Numbered from the stretch's first letter, positions 10,310 to 19,197 are shown. The stretch is DNA of 22,722 bases from Podochytrium sp. JEL0797 (GCA_027596195.1 JADGJG010000359.1:1-22722); one strand, 5' to 3'. Notes: generated by a model from the letters alone, not told the origin. Program-made: numbers and translations.

Positions 10310-11814
10310 TTATATTCCCATCAAAAAATCTATCGCTTCCTTATGCAAATCCACCATATTTTCTTCCATGACACGTGTGTCGAGCTCGTACCTCTCTCGA
10401 GCCCGCGACCCCAATTTCCTCCTCGCCTCAACATCCATTCCAAACACCCTCTCAACCCCTCGACAAACATCTTCCACCTTCACTCGGACAGGCGAAACAA
10501 AATACGGTGCCATGAACTGATATGCCTCCGCTTTCGGCGCATCATGGCCAACCAGAATACCAGAAACGCGATCCTCCACAAATTCATTCATGGGCGGATG
10601 ATCCGTTGTGACAATCAGTGCACCCAGAGACCGTGCTTCGTTGATGTAATGTCCATACCCTTCCTGCTCGCTCGCGCAAATGTGGACACCTCGTGTGAAT
10701 TGCATTCGCCGCAGTGCTTCATAGGACACGTATTGGTGAATTTGAATGTTGTTGTACCATTTGATATAGAATCGATGAAGCTTGAAAGCTAGCGGATTTA
10801 ATCCTCCAACGACAGTGAGAAGTGGCCTGCAAAAAAAACAAAACGCGAGTTCGTTTTAACAGGGTAAGGGTTTCTTACGGGTTTCTTACCACTCTGGATG
10901 CCTCTTCCAACACTCAACCACCTCAAACGCATGCTTTCGAGCACTATGCCCATACGCTAAAAAGAATGAGTTGAAATCGCGATTCTCTTCCCGCGCATCA
11001 ATCCCCAAAATCCCCTTCACACTTTCCCGCGTATCCGGGCTCGAATGAGCCATAAACCTCGCTTTCACATCCACGATCCCACGCGCATCCAAATACTTTT
11101 GAATCGCGATGCACGTGATTTTCGTTTTACACAGAAACGCATGCGTGACGGCAAAATACCATTCCTGGGCGGCATGGATTTGTTCTAGATTCGGCATCCA
11201 GATGTTGCGGAGGGTGCGGCGGTGGCCGTAAAATATGTTGTTGGGGAATTCGCCGTGGAGGTAGCTGGAGCGCGGGCATTTTGTGGCTTTGGATTCGTAG
11301 ATTGAGTGGGGGAGGTCTTTGACTAATCGGACGTTGGCGTGGTGGATGTAATTCACAAAGTCGGAGCAGTGGCCCTAAGTCAGAAAACGCGTGAGGTTTC
11401 GCGGAAGGTTGCGAAATCGATCGACGAGAAAATCACCATTGAACGCCCTCCTTGATCTATTGATGATTCAAATGGATAACAGTCTCCCAAGTAGTTGTCA
11501 ACAATAACTTCCTCATTCGCCTCCAAAGCCCATTCTCGTGTCAAAGTCAACGCGTTTCCGCGATGACAGAGTTCAAGCAGTTGATTGATTGTGAACAAGC
11601 TGTCGTTTCCTTGAGGATAATACATGATTCGATCTGCGTAAATCACTGTGCGTGCGAACGCGAAGGGCGAAACGAATGTTTTCGAATCCGTGCCGTCGTT
11701 GTTTGCTTCGACGACGCGTTTGGAGGTTGGAGAGGAAAGAAGAAGGTTGAACAGGATAGCTCCAGGGAAGATGGTCAGGAGAAGCCATCGGATGCGCGAT
11801 GGGGTGAATTTCAT
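10310..11814 (-). CDS. Type II membrane glycosyltransferase (GT-B fold)
   Basis: The model is complement(join(10310..10826, 10890..11374, 11437..11814)), giving 459 residues with introns of 63 and 62 nt. The N-terminus MKFTPSRIRWLLLTIFPGAI has one membrane segment (~10-26) after a basic stretch, fitting a Golgi/ER signal anchor with a lumenal catalytic domain. The middle holds IWMPNLEQIHAAQEW, then FLCKTKITCIAIQKYLDARG and a HSSPD motif. The C-terminal half has PLLTVVGGLNPLAF and the nucleotide-sugar signature E-x7-E at 343-351 (EGYGHYINE), followed by GALIVTTDHPPMNEFV, as in retaining GT4-type enzymes. Donor and acceptor sugars cannot be told. Its start is 186 bases from the divergent PA2G4 gene, and its stop is 51 bases from the start of the downstream solenoid gene. 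Confidence 0.75.
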
Positions 11815-12000
11815 TATTTTTTTGTGTTTGGAATTTTGACAGCTTGTGTTTTTTTAATTTTCCGCGTTCTTCTTCCCTTTCTTTCTCGGTTTTCACTGCC
11901 CCCTCCAACGCAAAGGGGGGCACATGCGGAGGAAACTGCTCCACACCGCCCCCCTCCCGTTCCTCTTGTTTTTTTCTTTTTCCGAACAAACCACGAAAAA
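11815..12000. promoter_or_regulatory. Shared divergent promoter, glycosyltransferase / PA2G4
   Basis: Only 186 bases separate the two divergent start codons. The plus strand carries long pyrimidine tracts (ttcttcttccctttctttc at 11868-11886 and a CT-rich run at 11944-11981), typical of fungal promoters of highly expressed genes. No clear TATA box is visible. Confidence 0.5.
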
Positions 12001-13320
12001 ATGGCCGACACCACCCCCGCCGCCGCAGTTGCCCCCGAAATCACCGAGAACACTCTCATCCCCGACACTGTCACCAAGTACCAGACTGCTGCCGATGTCG
12101 CCAACAAAGCCCTCAACAAGGTCATTGAGGCGTGTGTTGCTGGCGCCAAAGTGGACGTTCTTTGCAAGCTCGGAGACAGCACCATCATTGAAGGTTCCAA
12201 GGCCGTTTACGCCAAGAAGAAGGACCTTGTGAAAGGTGTGTGTGTGTAGTATTTGAATCATGCAATGCGTGGTTGGGTGTAACGCTTGGGTTCCGTGTGT
12301 TTAAAATGCTTCGCTGGCGTTGTTCTTCAGGAATTGCCTTCCCCACCTGTGTCTCCCCCGGCAACGTCATCTGCCACTTGGCCCCTATCACTCAAGAAGC
12401 TGCCACCGTCGCCGCCCTTGTCACCGGCGATGTTGTTCGGTATGTTGTGTTTTTTTTCTTCCCCTTGTCATCCTGAGTGTTTTTTGTTGACACCCCCTTT
12501 TTCCCTCCCCCACAGCATCGAGCTCGGAGCCCAGATTGACGGATACGCCGCCATGGTCGCCGCCACCGTTGTCGTCGGCGCCAGCAAATCCGCCCCCGTC
12601 ACTGGCCGCAAAGCCGACCTCCTCACCGCCGCCCACGTTGCCGTCGAAACCTCCCTGCGTCTCATGAAGCCCGGCAAAACCAACTACGACGTGACGGACA
12701 TGGTGACCAAGGTTGCCTCCGAGTTTGGCGTGACCCCCGTGCAAGGAATGCAATCGTACCAGTTGCAGCGCAACAACATTTCCGGGTCCAACACGAAACG
12801 TATCATCTTGGCGCCGACGGATGGTCAGCGTAAGGAGTGTAAGAAGGAGGTGTTTGAGGAGGGGGATGTGTTCAGTTTGGACATTGTGTTGAGTACTGGG
12901 GAGGGTAACCCGCGCACGCTCGAGACGCACCGTACGACCGTTTACAGAAAGACGGACATGCAGTATGCGCTCAAGACGGCTTCTGCTCGTGCCACTTTTA
13001 GCAACATCAAGAACAACTTTGGCGCGTTCCCGTTCGCGATTAGCAACTTTGAGGACGAGAGCAAGGCCAAGCTTGGACTGATTGAGTGTGAGAAGAATGG
13101 GCTCGTTGAGCCTTACAGAGTCTGTTATGAGCAGGAGGGGGAGGACTCGGTTCACGTTATCATGACGGTGCTTTTGATGGCCAACGGACCCCTCAAGATT
13201 ACCGGAGTTCCCTTTGACGCTGAGGTGGTCAAGTCGGACAAGGAGATCAAGAACGAGGAGATCAAGGAGTTGTTGAAGCTCCCGGTCAGAACCAACAACA
13301 AGAAGAAGAACAAGAAGTGA
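12001..13320 (+). CDS. PA2G4: PA2G4/EBP1 homologue (MetAP-like pseudoenzyme)
   Basis: The model is join(12001..12235, 12331..12439, 12516..13320), 382 residues, with introns of 95 and 76 nt. The protein has the creatinase/aminopeptidase (pita-bread) fold of the proliferation-associated 2G4 / Ebp1 / Cdb4 family: IAFPTCVSPGNVICHLAPI, IELGAQIDGYAA, then QLQRNNISGSNTKRIIL, VFSLDIVLSTGEGN and VLLMANGPLKITG. Family members bind ribosomes and structured or curved nucleic acid and act in ribosome biogenesis and growth control. The first metal-binding Asp of methionine aminopeptidase is Glu here (RIELG) and its conserved His is absent (GMQSYQLQ), so the protein should be catalytically dead, as the family usually is. 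The tail NNKKKNKK is the usual basic nucleic-acid-binding end. Length is close to human EBP1 (394). The stop is 111 bases from the convergent AsnRS gene. Confidence 0.92.
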
Positions 13321-13410
13321 ATGGAGTGAGAGTTGTTCGTTTTCGATGATGAGGTCTTTTGGGTTTTTGGAATTGTACAAAATATCAAGTGTTTGTCTTC
13401 TTTCACTCCT

Positions 13411-13416
13411 TTTATT
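13411..13416 (-). terminator. Poly(A) signal AATAAA of the AsnRS gene
   Basis: AATAAA on the minus strand lies 16 bases after the AsnRS stop codon, in the short convergent gap to PA2G4. Confidence 0.5.
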
Positions 13417-13431
13417 CGAATCTAAAATTAA

Positions 13432-15114
13432 TCAATAAGCGCAATGGCCGTACCATCTTGGCATGGGAATAACGTCGCGAACGTTGGACATTCCGCTGAC
13501 AGCCATCAAATATCTCTCAACACCAAGCCCGTAGCCGCCATGCGGGACCGTTCCAAACCTTCTCAAATCCAAATACCACTCCAACCCCTCCAAAGTGAGT
13601 CCTTTCTCCTTGATCTTTCGCTCAATCCCTTCCAAGCTATGCTCCCTCAAACTACCTCCAACAACCTCCCCAATCCCAGGAACGAGCAAATCCACACAAG
13701 CCACCGTCTCCCCCCCATGAACACCTCTCTCCCCCCCAGAGTCTTTGCTATCAAGCATATAAAACGGCTTCACACTCGCCGGATAATCCGTCACAAACAC
13801 GGGCGCCTTGAAACACTCTTCCGCAAGGAACCGCTCATGCTCACTCTGCAACGCGCATCCCCACTTGTCTACGGGATGGACCCACTTTCTCTTGGTCCCT
13901 TGCAGAATTTGGAGGGCTTCCGTGTACGTGATTCGATCAAATGGTTTTCCGGTGGTACCCAACATGTCCAACATGTTTTGAATCGGTGGGGCAGTGTTGT
14001 TGCCAGCCTTTTTGTTCATATCTTGAAATGCCATCAACGCGTCCAAATCCTCACGACTGTGTTTGACGACATGATCCGTGGTCGATGTGATGCTCGCTTC
14101 AATCAAGTCGAGAAGCTGGTCCAAGTCCGTGAGAAACGCGGCTTCCGCTTCGAGCATCCAGAATTCGGCCAGGTGTCGCGTGCTGAGCGACTTTTCGGCT
14201 CGGAACGCGGGGCTGATGGTGTACACGCGAGGGAGGGCTGCGTTGAAGGATTCGAGGTGGAGTTGGGAGGAGACGGTGGGGTTGGAAGGGGTGTTGAAGA
14301 ATTCGATGGGGGGTGGAGGTGGGTTTTTGGTGGTGGTAGGGGGTGGGGTTGTGTGGCTGGTGAGGGATTCGGGGCTGAGGACGCGGAAGGATTCTCCGGC
14401 GCCTTCGCAGTCGTTGGAGGTGAGGATTGGGGTGTTGATGTGTGTAAAGTCTTGGTTCTGCGTGTTTTGCACTTTTTTTCAGCATCGCGGAATGTCAAAA
14501 CAAAAACATAACTGCGCGTTTTCGTTTTTTTGCGCACCTGGAAAAAGTTGTGGAACCCTTGCATGGTTGAGTTTCTGAGTTTCCACATGGCTGTAAATGT
14601 GCGGGTTCGTGAGCGGAGGTGTGCGTTTTCACGCAAATGTTCGAGGGGCAGTTTGGCCTTGTGGAGAGGGTATTTCTATGGTTTGGATAACTTTCAATGA
14701 AACCGCGAACGTGATCGGCTTAAGTAAGTCTCCATACCTCGGGATCAGCAGCTCCGAGCAACGTGACGGAATCGACTTTGAGTTCCGTCTTTTGGTTCCC
14801 CCCAATGGAGTTGACCAGCGCCCCTTCGAGCCTCACACTTGCGCCAGTCGATATTCTGAATCCCAAGCATGTTGTTTAACATGCATTCTCTTGTGCGATC
14901 AGAGCGCTTACCGCTTCACGAGAGCGGGATCCGTCACAACCGCTTGCACTCCCTGAGAGCAAGATCCATCCGCAACGAGCACGAAGGCAATCTGCTTCTG
15001 CATGCGTACTGTGCGGACCCAGCCATGGACCGCGACCCGGTCGCTGATGGGGTTGGTGCTCCATGCACTCAAGATATCGCGAATGGACTTGACGGGAAAT
15101 TGATATTTTTTCAT
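13432..15114 (-). CDS. NARS2: Asparaginyl-tRNA synthetase, bacterial/mitochondrial type
   Basis: The model is complement(join(13432..14457, 14538..14657, 14738..14855, 14912..15114)), 488 residues. It joins Asn to tRNA-Asn. Residues ~25-105 form the anticodon-binding OB fold (DRVAVHGWVRTVRMQKQIAF and ISTGASVRLEGALV). Class II motifs follow: LRENAHLRSRT, then FRAEKSLSTRHLAEFWMLEA (motif 2, from 232), VACVDLLVPGIGEVVGGSLRE, and GLGVERYLMAVSG...VRDVIPMPR (motif 3, from 457). GGSLRE and RHLAEFWMLEAE point to the bacterial/mitochondrial type rather than the cytosolic enzyme. A Thr/Pro-rich insert (~175-200) sits before motif 2. Donors are variable (GTAAGC, GTATGG, GTGCGC). The chosen ATG (15114) leaves no clear targeting peptide; the frame is open for 74 more codons upstream to an ATG at 15336. 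Confidence 0.88.
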
Positions 15115-15344
15115 GTTTTTTTCCAATCGCAATTTGAAAAAGATTGCACAAGCCACCTCGCGATTAATAACGCGAAGATGTTTTGGGGGGGAACGATTGG
15201 AGACACAATCGCGAGCCCAGGCGTGTCTCCAGTTTGGCGATTTGAAATTTTCTGTTTTGTGTCTGGGCAACAAGCCTCCCAAAACAAGACAAAACCCGGC
15301 CCAATGCCCGCCCAGAAGCCCCACAGAAATCGACATCCACAATC
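15115..15344. promoter_or_regulatory. Shared divergent promoter, AsnRS / USP-like 1
   Basis: These 230 bases separate the divergent AsnRS and USP-like 1 starts. A CCAAT box lies at 15123-15127 and an inverted one (ATTGG) at 15196-15200, one near each end of the first 90 bases. Binding by a CCAAT-binding factor is inferred only from these motifs. Confidence 0.4.
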
Positions 15345-15842
15345 ATGAGCCAAATCCACACCGATACCGATACCATCAACAGCCTCGTGATTCTGATTGA
15401 CGAATCGAGTAACAACGCCGAACCCGCCTTGCAAACCGCGATCCGAGAACTCTCTTGCAGCCCTCAAGACCAAATCACAATCATCACCATCGTGGAGTCT
15501 GCAACCTCGCAATCCGAATCCCTTTGCCGCATCACAACCCTCCTGCAATCCATGCGAACCGATTTGCATCCCGAAACGAGATTCAACGTGTTCTCGGTTC
15601 CCGAAGGAACTTGCCAGTTTGAAAACATCGTCTTCAAACTCGTGAGCAAGGCCAAGCCTCAAGCGATCGTGTTGGGGTTGTGTCCCTTCTTTTCCGCGGC
15701 CGTGTATTCTTATTTGGAACGGACGAGTTCGAGCATCCTTGTCAAGCAGTTAAATTCATTTCAATCCATTGAGACGGATGAGGATGCGGATTGGTGTATC
15801 CGGGATTCACCGCGGTGCAGTTCCCCGATCGGGTGGGATTAG
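15345..15842 (+). CDS. USP-like protein, tandem paralogue 1
   Basis: A single-exon gene of 165 residues starting MSQIHTDTDTINSLVILIDE and ending at a TAG. The pattern of a first beta strand with an Asp (LVILIDES), a helix (AEPALQTAIRELS), a second strand (ITIITIVESA), a mid-protein strand (TRFNVFSVPEG) and AIVLGLCPFFSAAVYSYL resembles the Rossmann-like universal stress protein (adenine nucleotide alpha hydrolase-like) fold. The canonical G-x2-G-x9-G(S/T) ATP loop is not obvious, so nucleotide binding is uncertain. It is clearly paralogous to the next gene, sharing PALQTAI / YALQTAI, ITIITIV, LHPxTxFNV and LGLC. Poly(A) signal AATAAA is at 15931-15936. Confidence 0.75.
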   Translation: MSQIHTDTDTINSLVILIDESSNNAEPALQTAIRELSCSPQDQITIITIVESATSQSESLCRITTLLQSMRTDLHPETRFNVFSVPEGTCQFENIVFKLVSKAKPQAIVLGLCPFFSAAVYSYLERTSSSILVKQLNSFQSIETDEDADWCIRDSPRCSSPIGWD

Positions 15843-16290
15843 AAGTTACTGTAAAATTTCTAAAATGTATTTCGACTATTGCTGATACCAATCATTTATT
15901 TATATCTCTTTTATTGCATTTTTTGTTTTCAATAAAGCACTGTTGTTTTTTTAGTAAGTGAATCTGGCTGGTTGTTCTGATCAGGCTATCTCCCCCCTTC
16001 TTCTCTTCCATTGAGATGATGAAATCAATGAAAAGAAGGTTCAAAAACCAAAAGTTCAAAACTGGCCAGGCAAGTTCGAAAACACGATCACTCTCCCCTT
16101 TCTTTTCATTCTTGATTTGACTGCTATCAAAGAAAAATCTATTTGAGTTGAAATTACACACCTTTTGTGTGGAAGCTGTCATGGGAAAATCTGATTCCGC
16201 GATCTTAAAGTTCAAGTTCATTTCATTTCGAACATTGTCTGGACTCGCTCGCAACTTGATTTCAAAAAAGATCCCTAAAACATCCGTGTT
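15843..16290. other. Intergenic between the two USP-like paralogues
   Basis: AT-rich 448-base stretch. It carries the poly(A) signal of paralogue 1 and presumably the promoter of paralogue 2. A 175-codon minus-strand ORF (15892-16419) runs through it and antisense into paralogue 2; its composition is low-complexity and it has no recognisable motif, so I treat it as a shadow. Confidence 0.4.
15931..15936 (+). terminator. Poly(A) signal of USP-like 1
   Basis: AATAAA lies 88 bases downstream of the TAG stop of USP-like 1, in AT-rich sequence. Confidence 0.5.
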
Positions 16291-16812
16291 ATGCCAATGG
16301 CGCTCAAACCCAGAATCAGCCCTTACCACCGCAGCAAGAGCACAAGACCCACCTCCACGTCCACGAGAATCGTGGTCATCCTCGACGATTCCTACCCGAA
16401 CCTCGATTACGCTCTCCAAACGGCCATTGATTGCCTATCCAAGTCTGCAAACGACCGAATCACCATCATCACGATTGTCCAAGCGAGCGAGCAACATGCG
16501 GCACTCATGAACATTACGAGCCAGCTGCTTACAAAGAAGGACTTGTTGCACCCGCAAACAAAATTCAACGTTCTGGCGGTGCCCGAGAATGCTGTGGCGA
16601 TGGAAAACACGATTTACAAGCTGGTGGCGCGCGCGCAGCCCCAGTTGATGATGCTTGGACTTTGCAAATTCTATGCGGCGTCTGTGTTCTCTTATGTCAA
16701 GAATGCGCCGATTGAGGTCAGGCATTTTGACTATTTTGAATCTGTCGTGCAAGAAATGGACAGCAAAACGTGGTTCATTCGGGATTCTATTCACTGCGAT
16801 AGTCCTGTGTGA
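16291..16812 (+). CDS. USP-like protein, tandem paralogue 2
   Basis: Single-exon gene of 173 residues, start MPMALKPRISPYHRSKSTRP, stop TGA. A basic, Ser/Thr-rich leader (~25 residues) absent from paralogue 1 precedes the USP-like core: RIVVILDDS, YALQTAIDCLSKS, ITIITIVQASE, TKFNVLAVPENAV, and PQLMMLGLCKFYAASVFSYV. The core aligns without large gaps to the gene at 15345, so this is a tandem duplication followed by divergence. The leader might be a targeting signal, but this is a guess. An ATG two codons in (16297) could also serve as the start. AATAAA at 16858-16863 is the likely poly(A) signal. As in paralogue 1, no intron is seen, unlike the neighbours. Confidence 0.75.
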   Translation: MPMALKPRISPYHRSKSTRPTSTSTRIVVILDDSYPNLDYALQTAIDCLSKSANDRITIITIVQASEQHAALMNITSQLLTKKDLLHPQTKFNVLAVPENAVAMENTIYKLVARAQPQLMMLGLCKFYAASVFSYVKNAPIEVRHFDYFESVVQEMDSKTWFIRDSIHCDSPV

Positions 16813-17242
16813 CACGAAGCCGTCCGTCCTCTTTAGAATTATATCCTAATACTATACAATAAATGAATTTATCTTTTATCTGTTTATTTACATGAGCTTG
16901 CAAACAAGTCCGGAAAAACAGATTCTGATGACCAATTCGGACCTCCACCAAACCATCCTCAAGAATCAGGAAATGGGCTCTGCCGCGATGGGAACGCGTT
17001 AAGCAATTACCGACTTTCTACTTATGCAATATTTACAAAAGCCTAGAATCTCTCTCCGTCGTCAACCTTCAACGCGGCGAATATCGTGAAGCAATTGCAT
17101 GTCCTCCGCAAACTTCCATCAACAAGTTCCCTGAGTCAGGAGCCCCGCAACCAAAGGGCATTTTCCGACCTCCTTCAATTTCCAATTCGGAATGAGGGAG
17201 GTTAGGAATTATGGGAGTGGAAGAGAAAATACTGAGACATTT
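16813..17242. other. Intergenic with possible gene remnant on the plus strand
   Basis: After the poly(A) signal of USP-like 2 there is no convincing gene. One plus-strand frame is open from about 16936 to a TGA at 17195-17197 (around 87 codons), and contains SLSVVNLQRGEYREAIA and PESGAPQPKGIFRPPS. It has no ATG. A second frame has a 36-codon ORF from 16891. It may be an exon of a gene whose start I cannot find, a decayed gene, or chance. Confidence 0.25.
16858..16863 (+). terminator. Poly(A) signal of USP-like 2
   Basis: AATAAA lies 46 bases after the TGA stop of USP-like 2. Confidence 0.5.
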
Positions 17243-18667
17243 TTAGGAAATAATGGCAGGTGAATGCACAAACCGAGCCATAGTCCCAAACTCGGCCGCC
17301 AGCAGAGCCACTCCACCTGCAAACAAAACCATCCACTCCATGCCGCAGGGTTTGTTCAATAAACCCAGACACCGGAGGTCCTCCAAAACTTGCAAATCCC
17401 ACAAACGCGTACAGCATCGACAAAACTGTCACGAAAGAACCATCCATCCCAAGCAACTCATGAACCTAAACGGTTGGAAACAAGGACCACAACCCTCCGT
17501 CAAAGAACCCAATCGCAGCAGCCACCGCACACAGCCCCGCAAAACTGGTTGCTGATGTCCATGCAAAAATGGACGCGACCCAGACGCGACCGTCATCCAC
17601 AACAGAGAACGGTGGCATTGAGTGGACCCAGGAAACGATCCGATGCATATCCCATGAAAATTCTCCCGAAAATATTGAGTCTGTTGTAGACGGACGAGCT
17701 CCATAGGTACACAGTGAGGAAAAAGATGGAAAAGAAGGGGGGGGGGATTAACGGGATGAATGGAAGCATTATACCTGCACATTGTGGATCGTGTTAGTAG
17801 AGCGGATGAATAAAATAACAAGACGTTTTACACAAGCTAAAAATGTCAGTTGCTCGCAAGGTCCACGCGAGACCAATGGTGTCCAGGAAGCGTTCAGTAA
17901 CCAAAAAAGCAGACCCCCACAACAGGTACCAGCAACAGCAATTCCAGTTGCAAGGCCTCTGTGCTGAAGAAACCATTGGGATGGGAGCGAAACGGAAGGC
18001 AAATAGACAAACACCCCCCGCCTATTCCTCACTTATCAGGCCACCATTATTCTGATTGAAGAAAAGGAAGCCCTCTTCTTCACCGTCGCGGCCCTCCGCG
18101 CCGTCACAGAACCCGGTCTTGCCGAACAAATCTGGATTCCGTACACCTCACTCGTCAAAAACAACCCGAAAGCATCAATCCTTGCGTGAGAATTAGGAGT
18201 GGCAACGACGTCGTGAATGAGGAGAGAAGAAGACCAGACGACAGAATCACGATTCCAATGAACATGATTTGCTGAAAACCAAAGCGTTCTGCCGCTAAGC
18301 TGGAAAGCATGCCAAGGAAGTCGATGGCACCGATGTCAACACTTCCAATCAAGGCGACATTGGAGGCACTGCCGACCTAAATCTCCTGAGTGCCAGATCC
18401 CATACTTCTCTCTCTCAAGACATACCCCAATATTCAAATAGAAATATGCATAAATGTTGCCAAACACAACGAAATGTGCAACAAATGAGCCCATGACAAC
18501 CAGCCAGGCTTGCAGGCTGCCATCTGGAAATTCTCGCTCCTCGATTTTTGAAGTGGAAGATTCATCATGGAAGCGGCAGTCGGGAGAGATTCCAAACTCC
18601 TGGACGTCCGGCAAGCCTGAAGAAACTCGGAAGCGGTTTCTTCGTTCAGAGGTGGGACTATTGACAT
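17243..18667 (-). pseudogene. Broken MFS transporter (monocarboxylate-type)
   Basis: Segments of one fungal MFS protein appear in order but in changing frames: MSIVPPLNEETASEFLQA (from 18667); then PDGSLQAWLVVMGSFVAHFV; ALIGSVDIGAIDFLGMLSSL to LLILTQGLMLS; YLPSVSLPSQWFLQHRGLAT and GIAVAGTCCGG; FLDTIGLAWTLRAT; NIFGRIFMGYASDRF; FAGLCAVAAAIGFFDGGLW; LYAFVGFASFGGPPVSG; and GMEWMVLFAGGVALLAAEF. Damage includes a frame change near 18590, an unrelated ~125-bp stretch at ~18040-18168, frame changes near 17905, 17600 and 17340, an in-frame TAG at 17466, and loss of the middle helices between LRAT and NIFGR. One 49-nt intron (before VGSASN) is plausible. An intact member would be a 12-helix plasma-membrane carrier for monocarboxylate-like substrates. 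The start overlaps the stop of the upstream coiled-coil gene. Confidence 0.75.
18019..18189 (+). other. Coding-like fragment embedded in the MFS pseudogene
   Basis: A plus-strand frame with no ATG stays open for 57 codons to TGA at 18187. Its core, at about 18040-18168, reads IILIEEKEALFFTVAALR then AVTEPGLAEQIWIPYTSL, which looks like real protein and is GC-rich. On the minus strand this stretch interrupts the MFS protein between QGLMLS and YLPSVSL, where an intact transporter would have only a few residues. I do not recognise the source gene. Confidence 0.4.
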
Positions 18668-19197
18668 TTTTCAAGTGATATTAGGGAGATCGAGCGGTTT
18701 TGTCGGCCAAGCATCACATCACCCAGTGTGCGTTTAGTCCATTCATTCGTTTCCTGGCTCAATTGGACTCGCATCTCCGTCAAAAAGAGTTTCGCTGGTT
18801 CGACTTTGTGCTTCACGCTTGCGATCTCCAATTCCATTTTGTTCTTTCTGGCCAGATGATCGGCTTCTTCAATTCTCGCCCGCTCTGCATCGCGGCGTTG
18901 AAGCAACTCTTCGCGTTCTTTGGCCGAAATTTCGAATTCCGGTGTAGCGCTCAATCTCGGGCTACTCTCAAACACATCCCCGAGGTTCATGCGTAGTCCG
19001 CTCTGCGCCTGAGTGTCTCCGCGCTCAACGGTCTTTTTGAATGTCTGTCTTTTTGCAGTTCTCGGTCCAAGTGAGGGCACGGTACGCGATCTGTTTGTCA
19101 TGGACCCCGAGATTCTGGTCGCACCAGTGCTGGCGGCAGGGCCGGTGTATTTACTGGCACGGTTGGCTGTTGGCGTTTTCATAGGCGGGGGCACCAT
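18658..19197 (-). CDS. Small coiled-coil protein, possibly truncated
   Basis: A single-exon ORF of 179 residues. I chose the ATG at 19197 because it has a good Kozak-like context (ACACCATGG) and begins MVPPPMKTPTANRASKYTG; the frame is open further upstream but without protein-like sequence. Residues 1-90 are basic and Ser/Thr/Pro-rich, including RSRTVPSLGPRTAKRQTFKK. Residues ~100-165 form a long charged helix or coiled coil (EISAKEREELLQRRDAERAR, then KNKMELEIASVKHKVEPAK and LFLTEMRVQLSQETNEW). The end, SISLISLEKCQ, overlaps the first ten bases of the MFS pseudogene on the same strand, so the original C-terminus may have been lost. I recognise no family; a cytoskeletal or kinetochore role would be speculation. 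Confidence 0.55.
   Translation of the reverse strand: MVPPPMKTPTANRASKYTGPAASTGATRISGSMTNRSRTVPSLGPRTAKRQTFKKTVERGDTQAQSGLRMNLGDVFESSPRLSATPEFEISAKEREELLQRRDAERARIEEADHLARKNKMELEIASVKHKVEPAKLFLTEMRVQLSQETNEWTKRTLGDVMLGRQNRSISLISLEKCQ

Noticed and set aside
11563..12000. In-frame upstream extension of PA2G4 into the glycosyltransferase gene
   Set aside because: The extension covers the divergent gene and promoter and does not look like PA2G4; the ATG at 12001 matches the family start.
12421..13380. 319-codon minus-strand ORF antisense to PA2G4
   Set aside because: It mirrors the PA2G4 exons, has low-complexity Leu/Gly/His content and no family motif; the plus-strand gene is certain.
13444..14511. 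355-codon plus-strand ORF antisense to AsnRS
   Set aside because: The minus strand carries all class II synthetase motifs; this frame is a composition shadow.
15892..16419. 175-codon minus-strand ORF between the USP-like genes
   Set aside because: It runs antisense into paralogue 2, has repetitive charged and aromatic content, and shows no recognisable domain.
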